A stretch of 64,000 bases of DNA from Saccharothrix sp. NRRL B-16314 (GTDB taxonomy: Bacteria > Actinomycetota > Actinomycetes > Mycobacteriales > Pseudonocardiaceae), in the NCBI RefSeq assembly GCF_000716595.1, contig NZ_JNXC01000003.1, positions 248,001 through 312,000 on the forward strand. Reading direction: 5' to 3'. The notes below the pieces were generated by a model. That model was not told where the DNA came from. It was given only the letters and a program-made list of their open reading frames with translations, and did no database searches. A program made the translations under genes and the position numbers. Positions 8,499-17,648 of this stretch are shown here, piece by piece. How positions within the stretch are numbered: position 1 is the stretch's first letter; the number at the start of each line of letters is the position of its first letter.

Positions 8499-9317
8499 AT
8501 GAGACCCAGGGCGATGGCGATGGCGTTGGCAGCGGTCGTCGCGGTGGCGTGCGCACCACAGCCGGAAGCACGGCCGCCGGCGACGACGACCACCACGACA
8601 ACGGCGACGACCACCACCACGACCACACCGCCGACGGCCTTGCCGGGTCCGGGCGGCACCACGGTCCCCGTCTTCCAGCCGCCGTACGCCTTCGGGACAC
8701 CCCAACAGCACGTGCCGCCGACCGTCGACGGGCTGGTGCCGGTGGTCCGCCGGATCGAGACCGACCGGCCGTACGTGTTCATCACCGTCGACGACGGCGC
8801 GGTCCGCCACCCCGCCGCGCTGGAGCTGATGCGCAAGAGCGGCGTCGAGCCGACGCTCTTCCTCAACTCCAAGCACGTCGACGGCCACGCCGACTACTTC
8901 AAGACCTTCCAGGGCGCCGCACGGGTGCACGCGCACACCGCGACCCACCCCGACCTCACCGGCACCTCGTACGACTTCCAGCGCGGGGAGATCTGCGGCA
9001 ACGCCGACCTGCTCCGCGGGCAGCTGGGCGCGCAGCCGAAGCTGTTCCGCCCGCCGTTCGGGAACTTCGACCACACCACCCGCCGGGCCGCCGCCGACTG
9101 CGGGTTCACCGCGCTGGTCATGTGGACCGCGGCCGTCAACGACGGTGTCGTGCAGTTCCAGGCGGGCGGCCGGCTGAACCCCGGCGACATCGTGCTGATG
9201 CACTTCCGGACCACGTTCGTGGAGGACTTCCTCGCCTTCCTCGAACGCTGCAAGCTCGACGGCGTCACCCCCGTCGTGCTGGAGGACTTCCTGGCGGACC
9301 GCGACGCCATCGCGTGA
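8499..9317 (+). CDS. Polysaccharide deacetylase family protein, probable lipoprotein
   Basis: The 272-residue protein starts with a signal sequence ending VVAVACAPQ, an approximate lipobox. A threonine-rich spacer of about 20 residues follows, then a NodB-type CE4 domain. Motif 1 is YVFITVDDG (usually TFDD), motif 2 is HTATHPDL, and motif 3 is LFRPPFGNFD. CE4 enzymes remove acetyl groups from N-acetylglucosamine-type sugars using a bound metal. The likely place of action is the outer face of the membrane, on cell wall polymer or another glycan. GAGGGGA lies 5 bases before the chosen ATG; an upstream ATG at 8475 has no such site. Confidence 0.88.
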   Translation: MRPRAMAMALAAVVAVACAPQPEARPPATTTTTTTATTTTTTTPPTALPGPGGTTVPVFQPPYAFGTPQQHVPPTVDGLVPVVRRIETDRPYVFITVDDGAVRHPAALELMRKSGVEPTLFLNSKHVDGHADYFKTFQGAARVHAHTATHPDLTGTSYDFQRGEICGNADLLRGQLGAQPKLFRPPFGNFDHTTRRAAADCGFTALVMWTAAVNDGVVQFQAGGRLNPGDIVLMHFRTTFVEDFLAFLERCKLDGVTPVVLEDFLADRDAIA

Positions 9318-9400
9318 CACCTCCTTGCCGCGCCGTGAAGTCGTGGTGAACGTCCGGTGATCGCCCGGTCCGCGGTCGGTCCGCCGACCGAGAATTCGGT

Positions 9401-11062
9401 GTGCAGGTGCTGCGTTCCGCGTTGGACTTCCTGGGTGGACCGGGCCCGGTGCTGCTCGCGATCGGCTTGCTGTTCGCCGCTCCGGTCATCGACCGGCTCT
9501 TCGTGCGCCGCAAGAGGCTCGGGTTCCGCGTGCTCTACAACTCCAAGATCGGTCTCGGGCCGGAACAGCTGCACGACGGCACCGACCCGAACTCGCCGCA
9601 GCTGCGCGAGCTGGTGCGGGTGCTGGACCGGATGAGCATCGTCGTGGTCCGGGTGCGCAACACGGGCACCTACGACATCGACGGCGGCGACTTCGCCCAA
9701 CCGCTGACGTTCACCTTCGGCGACCGGATCGTGTGGAACGCCAGGGTGTCCGAGGCGGGGTCGGACGAGCTGAAGGACGAGGTCCGGCGCAGCCTCCAGT
9801 TCTTCGGCACCGGTCCCGACCCCCGGGAAGCCGACTCCAAGGAGTCCTCGCGGGCGTCGCTGCCGACGGTGCGGGCGCGGATGGCGCAGCGGGTGGCCCG
9901 GTGGGGTGGGCTGGCGGTGGCCGCGGACCCGCCGGGCGAGCCGGTGTGGCACGGGGTGCGGCTGGAGAACCTCACGGTGCGGCGCAAGCAGAAGTTCAAG
10001 CTGCTGGTGGTGCTGCGCGAGCCGGACGGCAACCCGACGGGCGAGCTCGGCAAGGACGTGAAGATCGTCGGCGACCTCGCCGGCGCGGGCATCGTGCACG
10101 ACGAGCGCCCGGAACGGCTGCTCACCCTGCCCCGGCTCACCGGTGGCCTGGCCGCGCTGCTCGCGGCCGTCCTGGTGCTGGTGCTGGCGCTGCCGCCGGA
10201 TTCGAACGACGCGACGGTGGCGTGCGCGTCGGGCACGTTGCGGGTGGAGGGGTCGAGCGTGTTCATGCCGACCATGGCCGCCATCGCCGACCAGTACGAG
10301 CAGGCGTGCCCCGGCGCGACCGTCACCACGTCCGCGACCGGCAGCATCCAGGGCGTGCGCGAGGTCGTCGGTGGCGAAGAGGGCCTGGTGGCGCTGTCCG
10401 ACGGCAAGCAGGCCGTGGAGGGCGTCTTCACGCAGCAGCTCGCGATCGTGGTCTACCACGTGGTGGTGCACGGCTCGGTCGGGCTGGACACCATCACGGT
10501 GGAGCAGCTGCGCGCCATCTACGCGGGCGCCTACACGGACTGGAGCCAGCTGCGCGGCGGTGCGCCGTTGCCCATCCGGATCGTCGGCCGGGGCGGTGAG
10601 TCGGGGACGCGGGAGCTGTTCGAGCAGCGGGTCCTGGGTACGAGCGAGAGCGCGTTGTCCTCCAACGACTGCCGGGCGAAGGACCGCGCGCCGGACGCGC
10701 CGGTGATCCGGTGCGAGCGGGATGAGAACGCCGACGTGGTGCGGGAGATCGGGGCGGTGGAGGGCGCGATCGGGTACGCCGACGCGCCGTCCGTGGCGGA
10801 GGCCCGCAAGACGAACGCGCTGACCGCGTTGTCGTTGGACGGCAAGGTGTTCGACGCGGCGGTGGGCGTGGAGGCGGGCTACCCGTTCTGGACGGTGGAG
10901 TACCTGTACGCGCGGTCGGAGCCGGCCGCGGACTCGCCGGCGGGCCGGTTCCTCAAGTACGCGCGGGAGCACGACGGCGCGCGGGTGCGGATGAAGGACG
11001 CCGGGTACCTGCCCTGCATGACCGCAGACGGCGCGCCGCTGGACCTGTGCAACCTGCGTTAA
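9401..11062 (+). CDS. Membrane protein with C-terminal PstS-like substrate-binding domain
   Basis: The protein has 553 residues. A first hydrophobic helix (about 12-28) leads to a domain of about 210 residues of unknown type. A second helix (about 245-265, LAALLAAVLVLVLALP) is followed by a periplasmic phosphate-binding-like domain. That domain opens LRVEGSSVFMPTMAAIADQYEQ and contains GRGGESGTRELFEQ, resembling the ligand loops of PstS proteins. With two helices, the binding domain would lie outside and the middle domain inside the cell. That would suit sensing or presenting a bound anion rather than simple uptake, but this is inference. No pst transporter genes are next to it. The GTG start has no clear ribosome binding site. 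Confidence 0.75.
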   Translation: MQVLRSALDFLGGPGPVLLAIGLLFAAPVIDRLFVRRKRLGFRVLYNSKIGLGPEQLHDGTDPNSPQLRELVRVLDRMSIVVVRVRNTGTYDIDGGDFAQPLTFTFGDRIVWNARVSEAGSDELKDEVRRSLQFFGTGPDPREADSKESSRASLPTVRARMAQRVARWGGLAVAADPPGEPVWHGVRLENLTVRRKQKFKLLVVLREPDGNPTGELGKDVKIVGDLAGAGIVHDERPERLLTLPRLTGGLAALLAAVLVLVLALPPDSNDATVACASGTLRVEGSSVFMPTMAAIADQYEQACPGATVTTSATGSIQGVREVVGGEEGLVALSDGKQAVEGVFTQQLAIVVYHVVVHGSVGLDTITVEQLRAIYAGAYTDWSQLRGGAPLPIRIVGRGGESGTRELFEQRVLGTSESALSSNDCRAKDRAPDAPVIRCERDENADVVREIGAVEGAIGYADAPSVAEARKTNALTALSLDGKVFDAAVGVEAGYPFWTVEYLYARSEPAADSPAGRFLKYAREHDGARVRMKDAGYLPCMTADGAPLDLCNLR

Positions 11063-11601
11063 CGGGGTAAGAGCACGGTGATCTGGAAGCCCCGGGTGCC
11101 TTCGTGGGTGACGATGGCCTGGCACAGCGCCGGCCCGGTGTTCGCGCGCCACTCCTCGACGACCTGCCCGTAGCGGCGGCCCATGGCGTGCGTGAGGCGG
11201 CCGACGGGTCGCCCGCCCACCAGCACTTCGAGGGTGTGCTCACCCTGGTGGGTGCCCTTGGTGATCACGCAGTCCCGGAGTTCGGCCACGACGTCCGTCG
11301 GCGGCGTGGGCGCGAGCAGGGCCAGCACGTCCTGGTACCGCTCCTCGCCGGTCACGGTGACCGAGTGCTCCGCGGGCAACGTCCCGGGTCCGGCCGCGGC
11401 CTCCACGAGGGGCTTCTTGTGCTGCTTGACCAAGCCGAACGCCACCAGCACGACCAGGACGCCGCCCACGACGAACCCGGCGGTTCCCAAGGCGATGGTG
11501 AGGATCAGCCCCACGACCCCGACCAGCAGGACGACGGACTCCGGCGACGGTTCGGCGCGTTGTGACTTCACTGGGTGGTTCCCTGCGGTCCGGCGGCTCA
11601 T
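11059..11601 (-). CDS. Small membrane protein of unknown function
   Basis: The 180-residue protein has a short basic start, then two adjacent hydrophobic helices (about residues 22-60). A soluble C-terminal domain of about 110 residues follows (TLEVLVGGRPVGRLTHAMGRRYG and GFQITVLLPR). The tail resembles a small beta domain seen in many actinobacterial proteins and somewhat like HIRAN, but I cannot name it. ATG 11601 follows AGGGGG at close spacing; a GTG at 11571 is an alternative. Its stop overlaps the stop of the convergent PstS-like gene within the four bases TTAA. Confidence 0.7.
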   Translation of the reverse strand: MSRRTAGNHPVKSQRAEPSPESVVLLVGVVGLILTIALGTAGFVVGGVLVVLVAFGLVKQHKKPLVEAAAGPGTLPAEHSVTVTGEERYQDVLALLAPTPPTDVVAELRDCVITKGTHQGEHTLEVLVGGRPVGRLTHAMGRRYGQVVEEWRANTGPALCQAIVTHEGTRGFQITVLLPR

Positions 11602-11664
11602 GGTCCCCCTGTCGGCCCGCCGGGCGGATCCGTTTCCGACGTCGCCCGATCGGCGCAACGGCGA

Positions 11665-11695
11665 AACCCCGGCCGACACGTGGTCGACCGGGGTT
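11665..11695 (-). terminator. Terminator hairpin after lon
   Basis: AACCCCGG and CCGGGGTT, with an inner CGAC/GTCG pairing after one mismatch and a 5-base loop, form a strong hairpin 24 bases after the lon stop. Confidence 0.6.
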
Positions 11696-11718
11696 GCACC
11701 GGGAACGCACCGGGACCG

Positions 11719-14115
11719 TCAGGCGGCCACCGCGGCGGTCGCCCCGGCCGGTTCCAACGCCAGGTCCAGCACCTCGCGCACGTCGCCGACCAAATGCACG
11801 GTCAGCTCCGCCAGCACCGACTCCGGCACCTCGTCCAGGTCGGGCTCGTTGCGCTGCGGCAGCAGCACGGTGGTGATGCCCGCACGGTGCGCGGCCAGCA
11901 GCTTCTGCTTGACCCCGCCGATCGGCAGCACCCGCCCGGTCAGCGACACCTCGCCGGTCATCGCCACGTCCGCCCGCACCGGGCGCCCGGACAGCAGCGA
12001 CGCCAACGCCGTCGTCATCGTCACGCCCGCCGACGGCCCGTCCTTCGGCACCGCGCCCGCCGGCACGTGGATGTGCACCCCGCGCTCCGCCAACGCCTCG
12101 GCGCGGGCGTCGTTCGACCGCAGGTACGACAACGCGATCTGCGCCGACTCCTTCATCACGTCACCGAGCTGACCGGTCAGCGTGACGCCGGCCGCACCCG
12201 TGCCCGACGACGCCAGCGACGCCTCGACGAACAGCACGTCACCGCCCGCGCCGGTGACCGCGAGGCCCGTCGCCACACCGGGCACCGCCGTCCGCTCGGC
12301 CGATTCCGGCGTGTGCTTGGGCGATCCCAGGTAGCCGCGCAGGTCGGGCACGTCCACCGTCACCGGCAGCTCGGCCTCGTCCAGCGCGACGCGTGCCGTG
12401 ACCTTCCGCAGGATTCGCGCCAGCGAGCGCTCCAACTGCCGCACGCCCGCCTCACGCGTGTACTCGCCCGCCAGCTTCCGCAGCGACTCCTCGGTCACCG
12501 TGACGTCGTCGGACGTGAGCCCCGCCCGCTCGACCTGCCGCGGCAGCAGGTGGTCGCGGCCGATGACGACCTTCTCGTCCTCGGTGTAACCGTCCAGCCG
12601 CACCAGTTCCATCCGGTCGAGCAGCGGGCCGGGGATGGACTCCAGCACGTTGGCCGTGGCCAGGAACACCACGTCCGACAGGTCCAGCTCGACCTCCAGG
12701 TAGTGGTCGCGGAACGTGTGGTTCTGCGCCGGGTCGAGCACCTCCAGCAGTGCCGCGGTCGGGTCGCCCCGGTAGTCCGCGCCGACCTTGTCGATCTCGT
12801 CCAGCAGCACGACCGGGTTCATCGAACCGGCCTCGGAGATCGCCCGTACGATCCGGCCCGGCAACGCGCCGACGTACGTGCGCCGGTGGCCGCGGATCTC
12901 CGCCTCGTCCCGCACACCGCCCAGCGCGACCCGGACGAACTTGCGGCCCATGGCCCGCGCGACCGACTCGCCCAGCGACGTCTTGCCCACGCCGGGCGGC
13001 CCGACCAGCGCGAGCACCGCGCCGGAACGCCGTCCGCCCACGACACCCAGGCCGCGGTCTTCCCGCCGGCGCCGCACCGCCAGGTACTCGGTGATGCGCT
13101 CCTTCACGTCGTCCAGCCCGGCGTGGTCGGCGTCCAGCACGGCCCGCGCGCCCGCGATGTCGTACGACTCCTCGGTGCGCTCGTTCCACGGCAGCTCCAG
13201 CACCGTGTCCAGCCACGTCCTGATCCAGCCGACCTCGGGCGACTGCTCGGACGTCCGCTCCAGCTTGTCGACCTCGGCCAGCGCCGCCTTGCGCACGTTG
13301 TCCGGCAGGTCCGCGCCCTCGACCCGGGCCCGGTAGTCCTGCTCCTCGGTGGCGGGCTTGCCGTCCAGCTCGGCCAGTTCCTTGCGGATCGCGGCCAGCT
13401 GTTGGCGCAGCAGGAACTCCCGCTGCTGCTTCTCCACGCCTTCCTTGACGTCCTTGCGGATCGTCTCGGCCACGTCCAGCTCGGTCAGGTGCTCGCGGCC
13501 CCACTCCAGCAGCTTCTCCAGCCGCTCCGCGACGTCGCTGGTCTCCAGCAGCCAGACCTTCCGGGTGTCGTCCAGGTACGAGGCGTACCCGGCGAGGTCG
13601 GCCAGCGCGGACGGGTCGTCCACCTGCTGCACCGAGTCGACCACCTGCCACGCGCCGCGCTGCTGGAGGATCGTGGTGACCAGCGCCCGGTACTCGCGGG
13701 CCAGCTCGCGGGTGCGGTCGTCCACCGGCGGCTCGTCGGCCACCGTCGCCTCCACCCACAGCGCCGCGCCCGGCCCGGTCGTGCCGGTGCCGATGCGGAC
13801 CCGGTCCGTGCCGCGCACGACGGCCGCGCGCTCGCCGCCGGAGAGCCGGCCGACCTGCTCGATCACCGCCAGCGTGCCGACCTTCGCGTACTTGCCGTCG
13901 AGCCTGGGCACCAGCAGCACCTGCGACCGGCCGCCTGTTGCCTCACCGCCTGTTGCCTCACTTCCGGCTGCCTCACCGGCGGCCGTCGCGGCCTCGATCG
14001 CGGCGCGGGCCTCGGCGGTGGCGTCCGAGCCGCTGAGGCGGATCGGCACGACCATGCCCGGCAGCACGACCACGTCGTCCAGCGGCAGCACCGGCAGCGC
14101 CAACGTCTCGCCCAT
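11719..14115 (-). CDS. lon: ATP-dependent protease Lon
   Basis: Lon degrades misfolded and regulatory proteins in the cytoplasm as a hexamer. The 798-residue protein has the N-terminal substrate domain ([18 protein letters not shown] at the start) and an AAA+ module with Walker [10 protein letters not shown] near residue 372 and Walker [12 protein letters not shown]. The C-terminal protease domain has the catalytic Ser in PKDGPSAG and Lys in GGVKQK. The ATG at 14115 follows GGAGGGAT and fits family length. An odd alanine/glycine insertion near residues 45-60 comes from a 15-bp tandem repeat. A HAIR-like inverted repeat just upstream suggests HspR control, as known for Streptomyces lon. Confidence 0.96.
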   Translation of the reverse strand: MGETLALPVLPLDDVVVLPGMVVPIRLSGSDATAEARAAIEAATAAGEAAGSEATGGEATGGRSQVLLVPRLDGKYAKVGTLAVIEQVGRLSGGERAAVVRGTDRVRIGTGTTGPGAALWVEATVADEPPVDDRTRELAREYRALVTTILQQRGAWQVVDSVQQVDDPSALADLAGYASYLDDTRKVWLLETSDVAERLEKLLEWGREHLTELDVAETIRKDVKEGVEKQQREFLLRQQLAAIRKELAELDGKPATEEQDYRARVEGADLPDNVRKAALAEVDKLERTSEQSPEVGWIRTWLDTVLELPWNERTEESYDIAGARAVLDADHAGLDDVKERITEYLAVRRRREDRGLGVVGGRRSGAVLALVGPPGVGKTSLGESVARAMGRKFVRVALGGVRDEAEIRGHRRTYVGALPGRIVRAISEAGSMNPVVLLDEIDKVGADYRGDPTAALLEVLDPAQNHTFRDHYLEVELDLSDVVFLATANVLESIPGPLLDRMELVRLDGYTEDEKVVIGRDHLLPRQVERAGLTSDDVTVTEESLRKLAGEYTREAGVRQLERSLARILRKVTARVALDEAELPVTVDVPDLRGYLGSPKHTPESAERTAVPGVATGLAVTGAGGDVLFVEASLASSGTGAAGVTLTGQLGDVMKESAQIALSYLRSNDARAEALAERGVHIHVPAGAVPKDGPSAGVTMTTALASLLSGRPVRADVAMTGEVSLTGRVLPIGGVKQKLLAAHRAGITTVLLPQRNEPDLDEVPESVLAELTVHLVGDVREVLDLALEPAGATAAVAA
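13931..13975 (-). repeat. 15-bp tandem repeat inside lon
   Basis: Two exact copies of CCGCCTGTTGCCTCA are followed by a third, degenerate unit. The repeat stays in frame and adds EATGG-type pentapeptides to the N-terminal domain of Lon, so it can vary in number without breaking the gene. Confidence 0.75.
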
Positions 14116-14127
14116 GATCCCTCCAAA

Positions 14128-14148
14128 GTTGAGTCTGACTGGCTCAAC
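14128..14148. promoter_or_regulatory. HAIR-like element (HspR operator) at lon
   Basis: GTTGAG-N9-CTCAAC is a perfect 6-bp dyad with a 9-base spacer. It matches the core and spacing of the HspR-associated inverted repeat (CTTGAGT-N7-ACTCAAG). It sits 13 bases upstream of the lon start and 30 bases before the divergent small gene. HspR is known to repress lon and dnaK operons in actinomycetes. Confidence 0.7.
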
Positions 14149-14177
14149 CAAGGTGAGCGCGGGATTGTTTCCGGCTG

Positions 14178-14507
14178 GTGTTCGCCCTGAGCGAGCACCC
14201 CGGTCGCAGTCCGTCCCGAAAGTCCGTGGACCGGTTGCGCCGCGTGTACACGCAGACGAAGGCCGAGGCGTTCGCCCTGTTCCAGGAGATGTACGCCCAG
14301 CAGCCGGAGAAGGCGGAGCTCGCCAGGGTGGAGATCATGCAGGCGGTGGCGCAGGTGCTGCCGGAGGAGGGCGTGGACGCGACTGCGCTGGCCGCAGACT
14401 TCCGCACCCTCTACCCGAACGCCAAGAAGGTCGAGGCGTTCGTCCTGCCGGCGGCCGAGCCGGGCGCGGAGGAGTGCCCGGCGGACGGCGAGTGGCCGAC
14501 CGGCTGA
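14178..14507 (+). CDS. Conserved-looking small hypothetical protein
   Basis: The 109-residue protein is charged and mostly helical. Its core, YTQTKAEAFALFQEMYAQQPEKAELARVEIMQ, could form helices or a short coiled coil, and the C-terminus is acidic. I do not recognise the family. The GTG start lacks a ribosome binding site, so translation may begin further in, for instance at the GTG of VDRLRRVY. It is divergent from lon and shares the gap with the HAIR-like element, so a stress link is possible but unproven. Confidence 0.55.
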   Translation: MFALSEHPGRSPSRKSVDRLRRVYTQTKAEAFALFQEMYAQQPEKAELARVEIMQAVAQVLPEEGVDATALAADFRTLYPNAKKVEAFVLPAAEPGAEECPADGEWPTG

Positions 14508-14610
14508 CGCTCCTGGCAGGGTTGCGCCGGGTGGGCGCGAGCGTCCATTCGGGGGTTGTGCCGGGTCGGCCCCACCGGAACGATCACGCAGTCGACTGAC
14601 GAGGAGATGT

Positions 14611-15417
14611 GTGCGCATGGAGCAGGCGAGCTGGGTTCCGTCATCCGTGGACCTGGACCGGCCGAGCGCGGCCCGGATGTACGACTACTTCCTGGGCGGG
14701 TCGCACAACTTCGCGGTGGACCGCGAGGCGGCCAAGTCGGTCGAGCAGATCTTCCCCGGCATGTCCGGTGCCGCGCGGGCCAACCGCTCGTTCCTCCGCC
14801 GGGCCGTGCGGTACCTGCTGTCCCAGGGCATCGACCAGTTCCTGGACCTCGGATCGGGCATCCCGACCGTCGGCAACGTGCACGAGATCGCCCAGCAGTC
14901 CAACCCGGACGCGCGGGTCGTGTACGCCGACGTCGAGCCCGTCGCGGTCGCCCACAGCACCGCCCTGCTCGCGGACAACCCGCTCGCCGTGGCCATCCAG
15001 GGCGACCTCCGCGACCCGGACTCGGTGCTGGGCAGCGAAGAGGTCCGCGCGATGCTCGACTTCGACCGGCCCATCGGCCTGCTGATGGTCGCCGTGCTGC
15101 ACTTCGTGCCGGACTCGGACGAGCCGCACCAGGCCATCGCCCGGTACCGCGACGCGCTCGCGCCGGGCAGTTTCGTGGCCATCTCGCACGGCAGCTGGGA
15201 CGGCGTGACGCAGGAGGAGCAGCGGAGCGGCGAGAAGGTCAACGCCATCTACAGCCGCACCGACAGCCCGCTGGTGCTGCGCTCGGGTGAGGAGGTCGCC
15301 GCCTTCTTCACCGGCCTGGACGTCGTGGAGCCCGGTGTCGTGCCGCTGTCGGACTGGCGGCGTGACTCGGACGACGCCTTCATCAACGCGTACGCCGGGG
15401 TGGGTCGCAAGCCGTAG
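14611..15417 (+). CDS. SAM-dependent methyltransferase, DUF574 family
   Basis: The 268-residue protein belongs to the actinomycete-specific group of putative methyltransferases. Its signature start is DLDRPSAARMYDYFLGGSHNFAVDREAA and the SAM loop is FLDLGSGIPTVGNVHEIAQ. A post-I acidic residue lies in VVYADVEPVAV. Members are abundant in streptomycetes, but substrates are unknown. GAGGAG lies before both the GTG at 14611 and the ATG at 14617; either start is possible. It stands alone and converges on the patatin gene. Confidence 0.88.
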   Translation: MRMEQASWVPSSVDLDRPSAARMYDYFLGGSHNFAVDREAAKSVEQIFPGMSGAARANRSFLRRAVRYLLSQGIDQFLDLGSGIPTVGNVHEIAQQSNPDARVVYADVEPVAVAHSTALLADNPLAVAIQGDLRDPDSVLGSEEVRAMLDFDRPIGLLMVAVLHFVPDSDEPHQAIARYRDALAPGSFVAISHGSWDGVTQEEQRSGEKVNAIYSRTDSPLVLRSGEEVAAFFTGLDVVEPGVVPLSDWRRDSDDAFINAYAGVGRKP

Positions 15418-15441
15418 CACCCGACGGTGCCTGTGCGACCG

Positions 15442-17352
15442 TCATTCCGGTGGGGTCAGGCGCAGGTCGGGGTCGACGGGTGGTTCGCCGTCGAACGGGT
15501 CGCGGGGGATCGCGTCGAGCGCGTCCAGCGTGAGCCCGATCTCGCGCGCGTTCGGGTCGGTGTCCGGCGGTGTGGTGAACCAGCCGTGCAGGTCCTCGGG
15601 GATGCGGTAGCGGGCGGTCAGGTCGCGGTAGAGGTCGGCGCGTTCGCCGGACTGCTCGGCGAGCTGCCGGTACTCCCGCATGGCCAGCCGCATCCTGATC
15701 CAGCGGTAGCGGTCGGTCTTGGTGGCGTCGTCCTCGGTAAACCGGGTGCGCAGCAGCCGTCCCGCCTTCGCGCCCCGCTCGGCCAGCGCGAGGATCGTCT
15801 CCGGGCGCATGAACAGGTTCGTGCCGCCTTCCAGCGCGCCGACGCGGACGTGCGCGATCCGGCCGCGGTAGCCGGGGAGGGCGGACTGCGTGGTGTCGCG
15901 CCAGCCCAGCATGGTGTCGAGGATCGCCGTGGCGAAGTGCCGGACCAGCCCGATGCCGCGCCACGGCGTGCCGCTGGTGGACGCGTCCTGCTCGGGCAGC
16001 CACACGTCCTGCTCGTCGCCCGGCGGGTAGGACTGGAGGCTCAGCCCGAACGTCGGCCAGCGGGGGAGCAGGTTGTCGAAGAAGTGGATCGGGAAGTTGC
16101 TGGTGATGCCGCCGTCGGAGAACCAGTGCACGCGCGGCTCCGGTTCGGCGCGCACCAGCGGGACCGCCGCGATCAGGCCGGGCAGCGGCATGCTCATCCG
16201 CACGGCCAGCGCGACCGGCAGGTCCCGCGGCAGCACGTTGACGGTGTCGGCGGGGTGCAGCGGGCAGCGGTGGTCGGTGGCTTCGGTGCCCAGCTTGGCC
16301 ACGATCCGTTGCGGTAGAACGGTTTCCAGGCAGGTGGGGCAGAACAGCCACGCGGCGGGCGGGTCGGTGAACGGCAGTCGGTAGGGGCGGCCCTCGGACA
16401 GGTCGGTGGTCATCAGCACGAGGTTCGTGGTCAGGTCGGCGAACGTGAGGTCCGCCGTGCCGGACAGGTCGTCCAGCCGTTCCGCGACCCAGTCGCTCAA
16501 CGGCGGCACACCGGTCGACTCGGGCACGCCGCAGCGGCGGTCCCAGAAGTTGGGCTTGAAGGTTCCCGTGCCGGGGACCAGTCCGAAGTGGATGGTCGTG
16601 GCCATGCGGTCGAGGAACCGCTTCGCGCTCAAGCCGTACGTGACCACGACGGCGCTGACGAACGCGAACCCGAGCACCAGCCACCACACCGCGGCGGTGG
16701 CCGCGCTCGCCAGGCTCGGCGCCGTCCACCGGGTGCCGAGGGCGACCGGGATCAGCGGGAGGACGAGGAGCAGCGCGGTGCCGATGCGCCGCAGCCACGC
16801 GTCCCGGCCCTTCGGGAGGATTCTCAACACGATCGAGGCCACGGCGATCAGGACGACGACCGTGAGCCCGACCAGTGCCCACGTCGGCGTCGAACCCCAC
16901 TCGATCGCGTGGAACCAGAGTGTCGGCCCGGTCAGCCACAACGCCAGGGCTAAGCCGAGGAAGAGGCGCGCACGCCACCCGATCGCGCTGATCAGGGCGA
17001 GGAGCATGCAGGTCAGCGCACTCCGACCGGTCGAGTCGCGGCGCTGCATCGAGGCCGCCACGATCCGGTACAGCTTGCGGGTGTGCTCGCTGGGTTGGAA
17101 GAGCTGCGCCATCCGCCAGCCGGGCGCGGCGAACCAGTCGACGACCTCCTTGAGCTTCCGGAACCCGCCCTGGTCGCGCCCCTTCTCGGCGGCGGCCGTG
17201 AACGCGGCCCCGATGGCGCCCGCCGAAGCCCCGCCCAACGAGCGGAAGCGGTAGTGCTCGGCCAACTCCACAACGGCCCACGGGTACACGACGCCGCTCG
17301 TCGCCCCGCCCCGCATCGTCAGGTCGCAGTACCGGTTGAAGTCCTCGGCCAT
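15442..17352 (-). CDS. Patatin-like phospholipase with membrane helices and a zinc-ribbon-like motif
   Basis: The 636-residue protein has an N-terminal patatin half-domain with an oxyanion-type loop (MRGGATSGVVYPWAV) and the nucleophile elbow GGASAGAIGAAF. About four hydrophobic helices follow (roughly residues 115-260), then a second part with FCPTCLE and HRCPLH Cys pairs that could bind zinc. The catalytic Asp motif is FSDGGITSNFPIHFFDN. Patatins hydrolyse acyl esters of lipids with a Ser-Asp dyad. Membrane helices between nucleophile and Asp are unusual and would hold the active site at the inner membrane face. The ATG at 17352 follows GGGAGG at 6 bases. Confidence 0.85.
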   Translation of the reverse strand: MAEDFNRYCDLTMRGGATSGVVYPWAVVELAEHYRFRSLGGASAGAIGAAFTAAAEKGRDQGGFRKLKEVVDWFAAPGWRMAQLFQPSEHTRKLYRIVAASMQRRDSTGRSALTCMLLALISAIGWRARLFLGLALALWLTGPTLWFHAIEWGSTPTWALVGLTVVVLIAVASIVLRILPKGRDAWLRRIGTALLLVLPLIPVALGTRWTAPSLASAATAAVWWLVLGFAFVSAVVVTYGLSAKRFLDRMATTIHFGLVPGTGTFKPNFWDRRCGVPESTGVPPLSDWVAERLDDLSGTADLTFADLTTNLVLMTTDLSEGRPYRLPFTDPPAAWLFCPTCLETVLPQRIVAKLGTEATDHRCPLHPADTVNVLPRDLPVALAVRMSMPLPGLIAAVPLVRAEPEPRVHWFSDGGITSNFPIHFFDNLLPRWPTFGLSLQSYPPGDEQDVWLPEQDASTSGTPWRGIGLVRHFATAILDTMLGWRDTTQSALPGYRGRIAHVRVGALEGGTNLFMRPETILALAERGAKAGRLLRTRFTEDDATKTDRYRWIRMRLAMREYRQLAEQSGERADLYRDLTARYRIPEDLHGWFTTPPDTDPNAREIGLTLDALDAIPRDPFDGEPPVDPDLRLTPPE

Positions 17353-17648
17353 GGCGAACCTCCCGGCCTCCATGGTCTCGCCGTGACGGGCGCATGGCTC
17401 TAGACCAATCGGTTGTTCACCGAGGATTCGTGCCGGCGACGGCGGCGAGAGAGCCGCGCCGAGAACCGCAGCGACTCGCCGGCCGACGTGGTCGGCGAGA
17501 CCAGTCCGCGCCGACACCGGCCGGATCGGCGGAATCGATCAGAGCCGTGTCGCGTGCGCTTGAGGTGTGACGAGCCGGCTCTGGACTTCGTGCCGTCTGG
17601 GTCGGGGCCGTCGAGCGGGACTGGGCGACAGTCGGGTCGCAGCCGGGA
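17353..17648. other. Gap between two same-strand genes
   Basis: About 296 bases upstream of the patatin gene and downstream of the acetyltransferase gene. I see no convincing gene, hairpin or repeat; the patatin promoter should lie near its right-hand start. Confidence 0.4.

Noticed and set aside
11575..14190. An 871-codon open frame opposite lon
   Set aside because: Lon shows all catalytic motifs on the other strand; this frame is low-complexity and has no motif.
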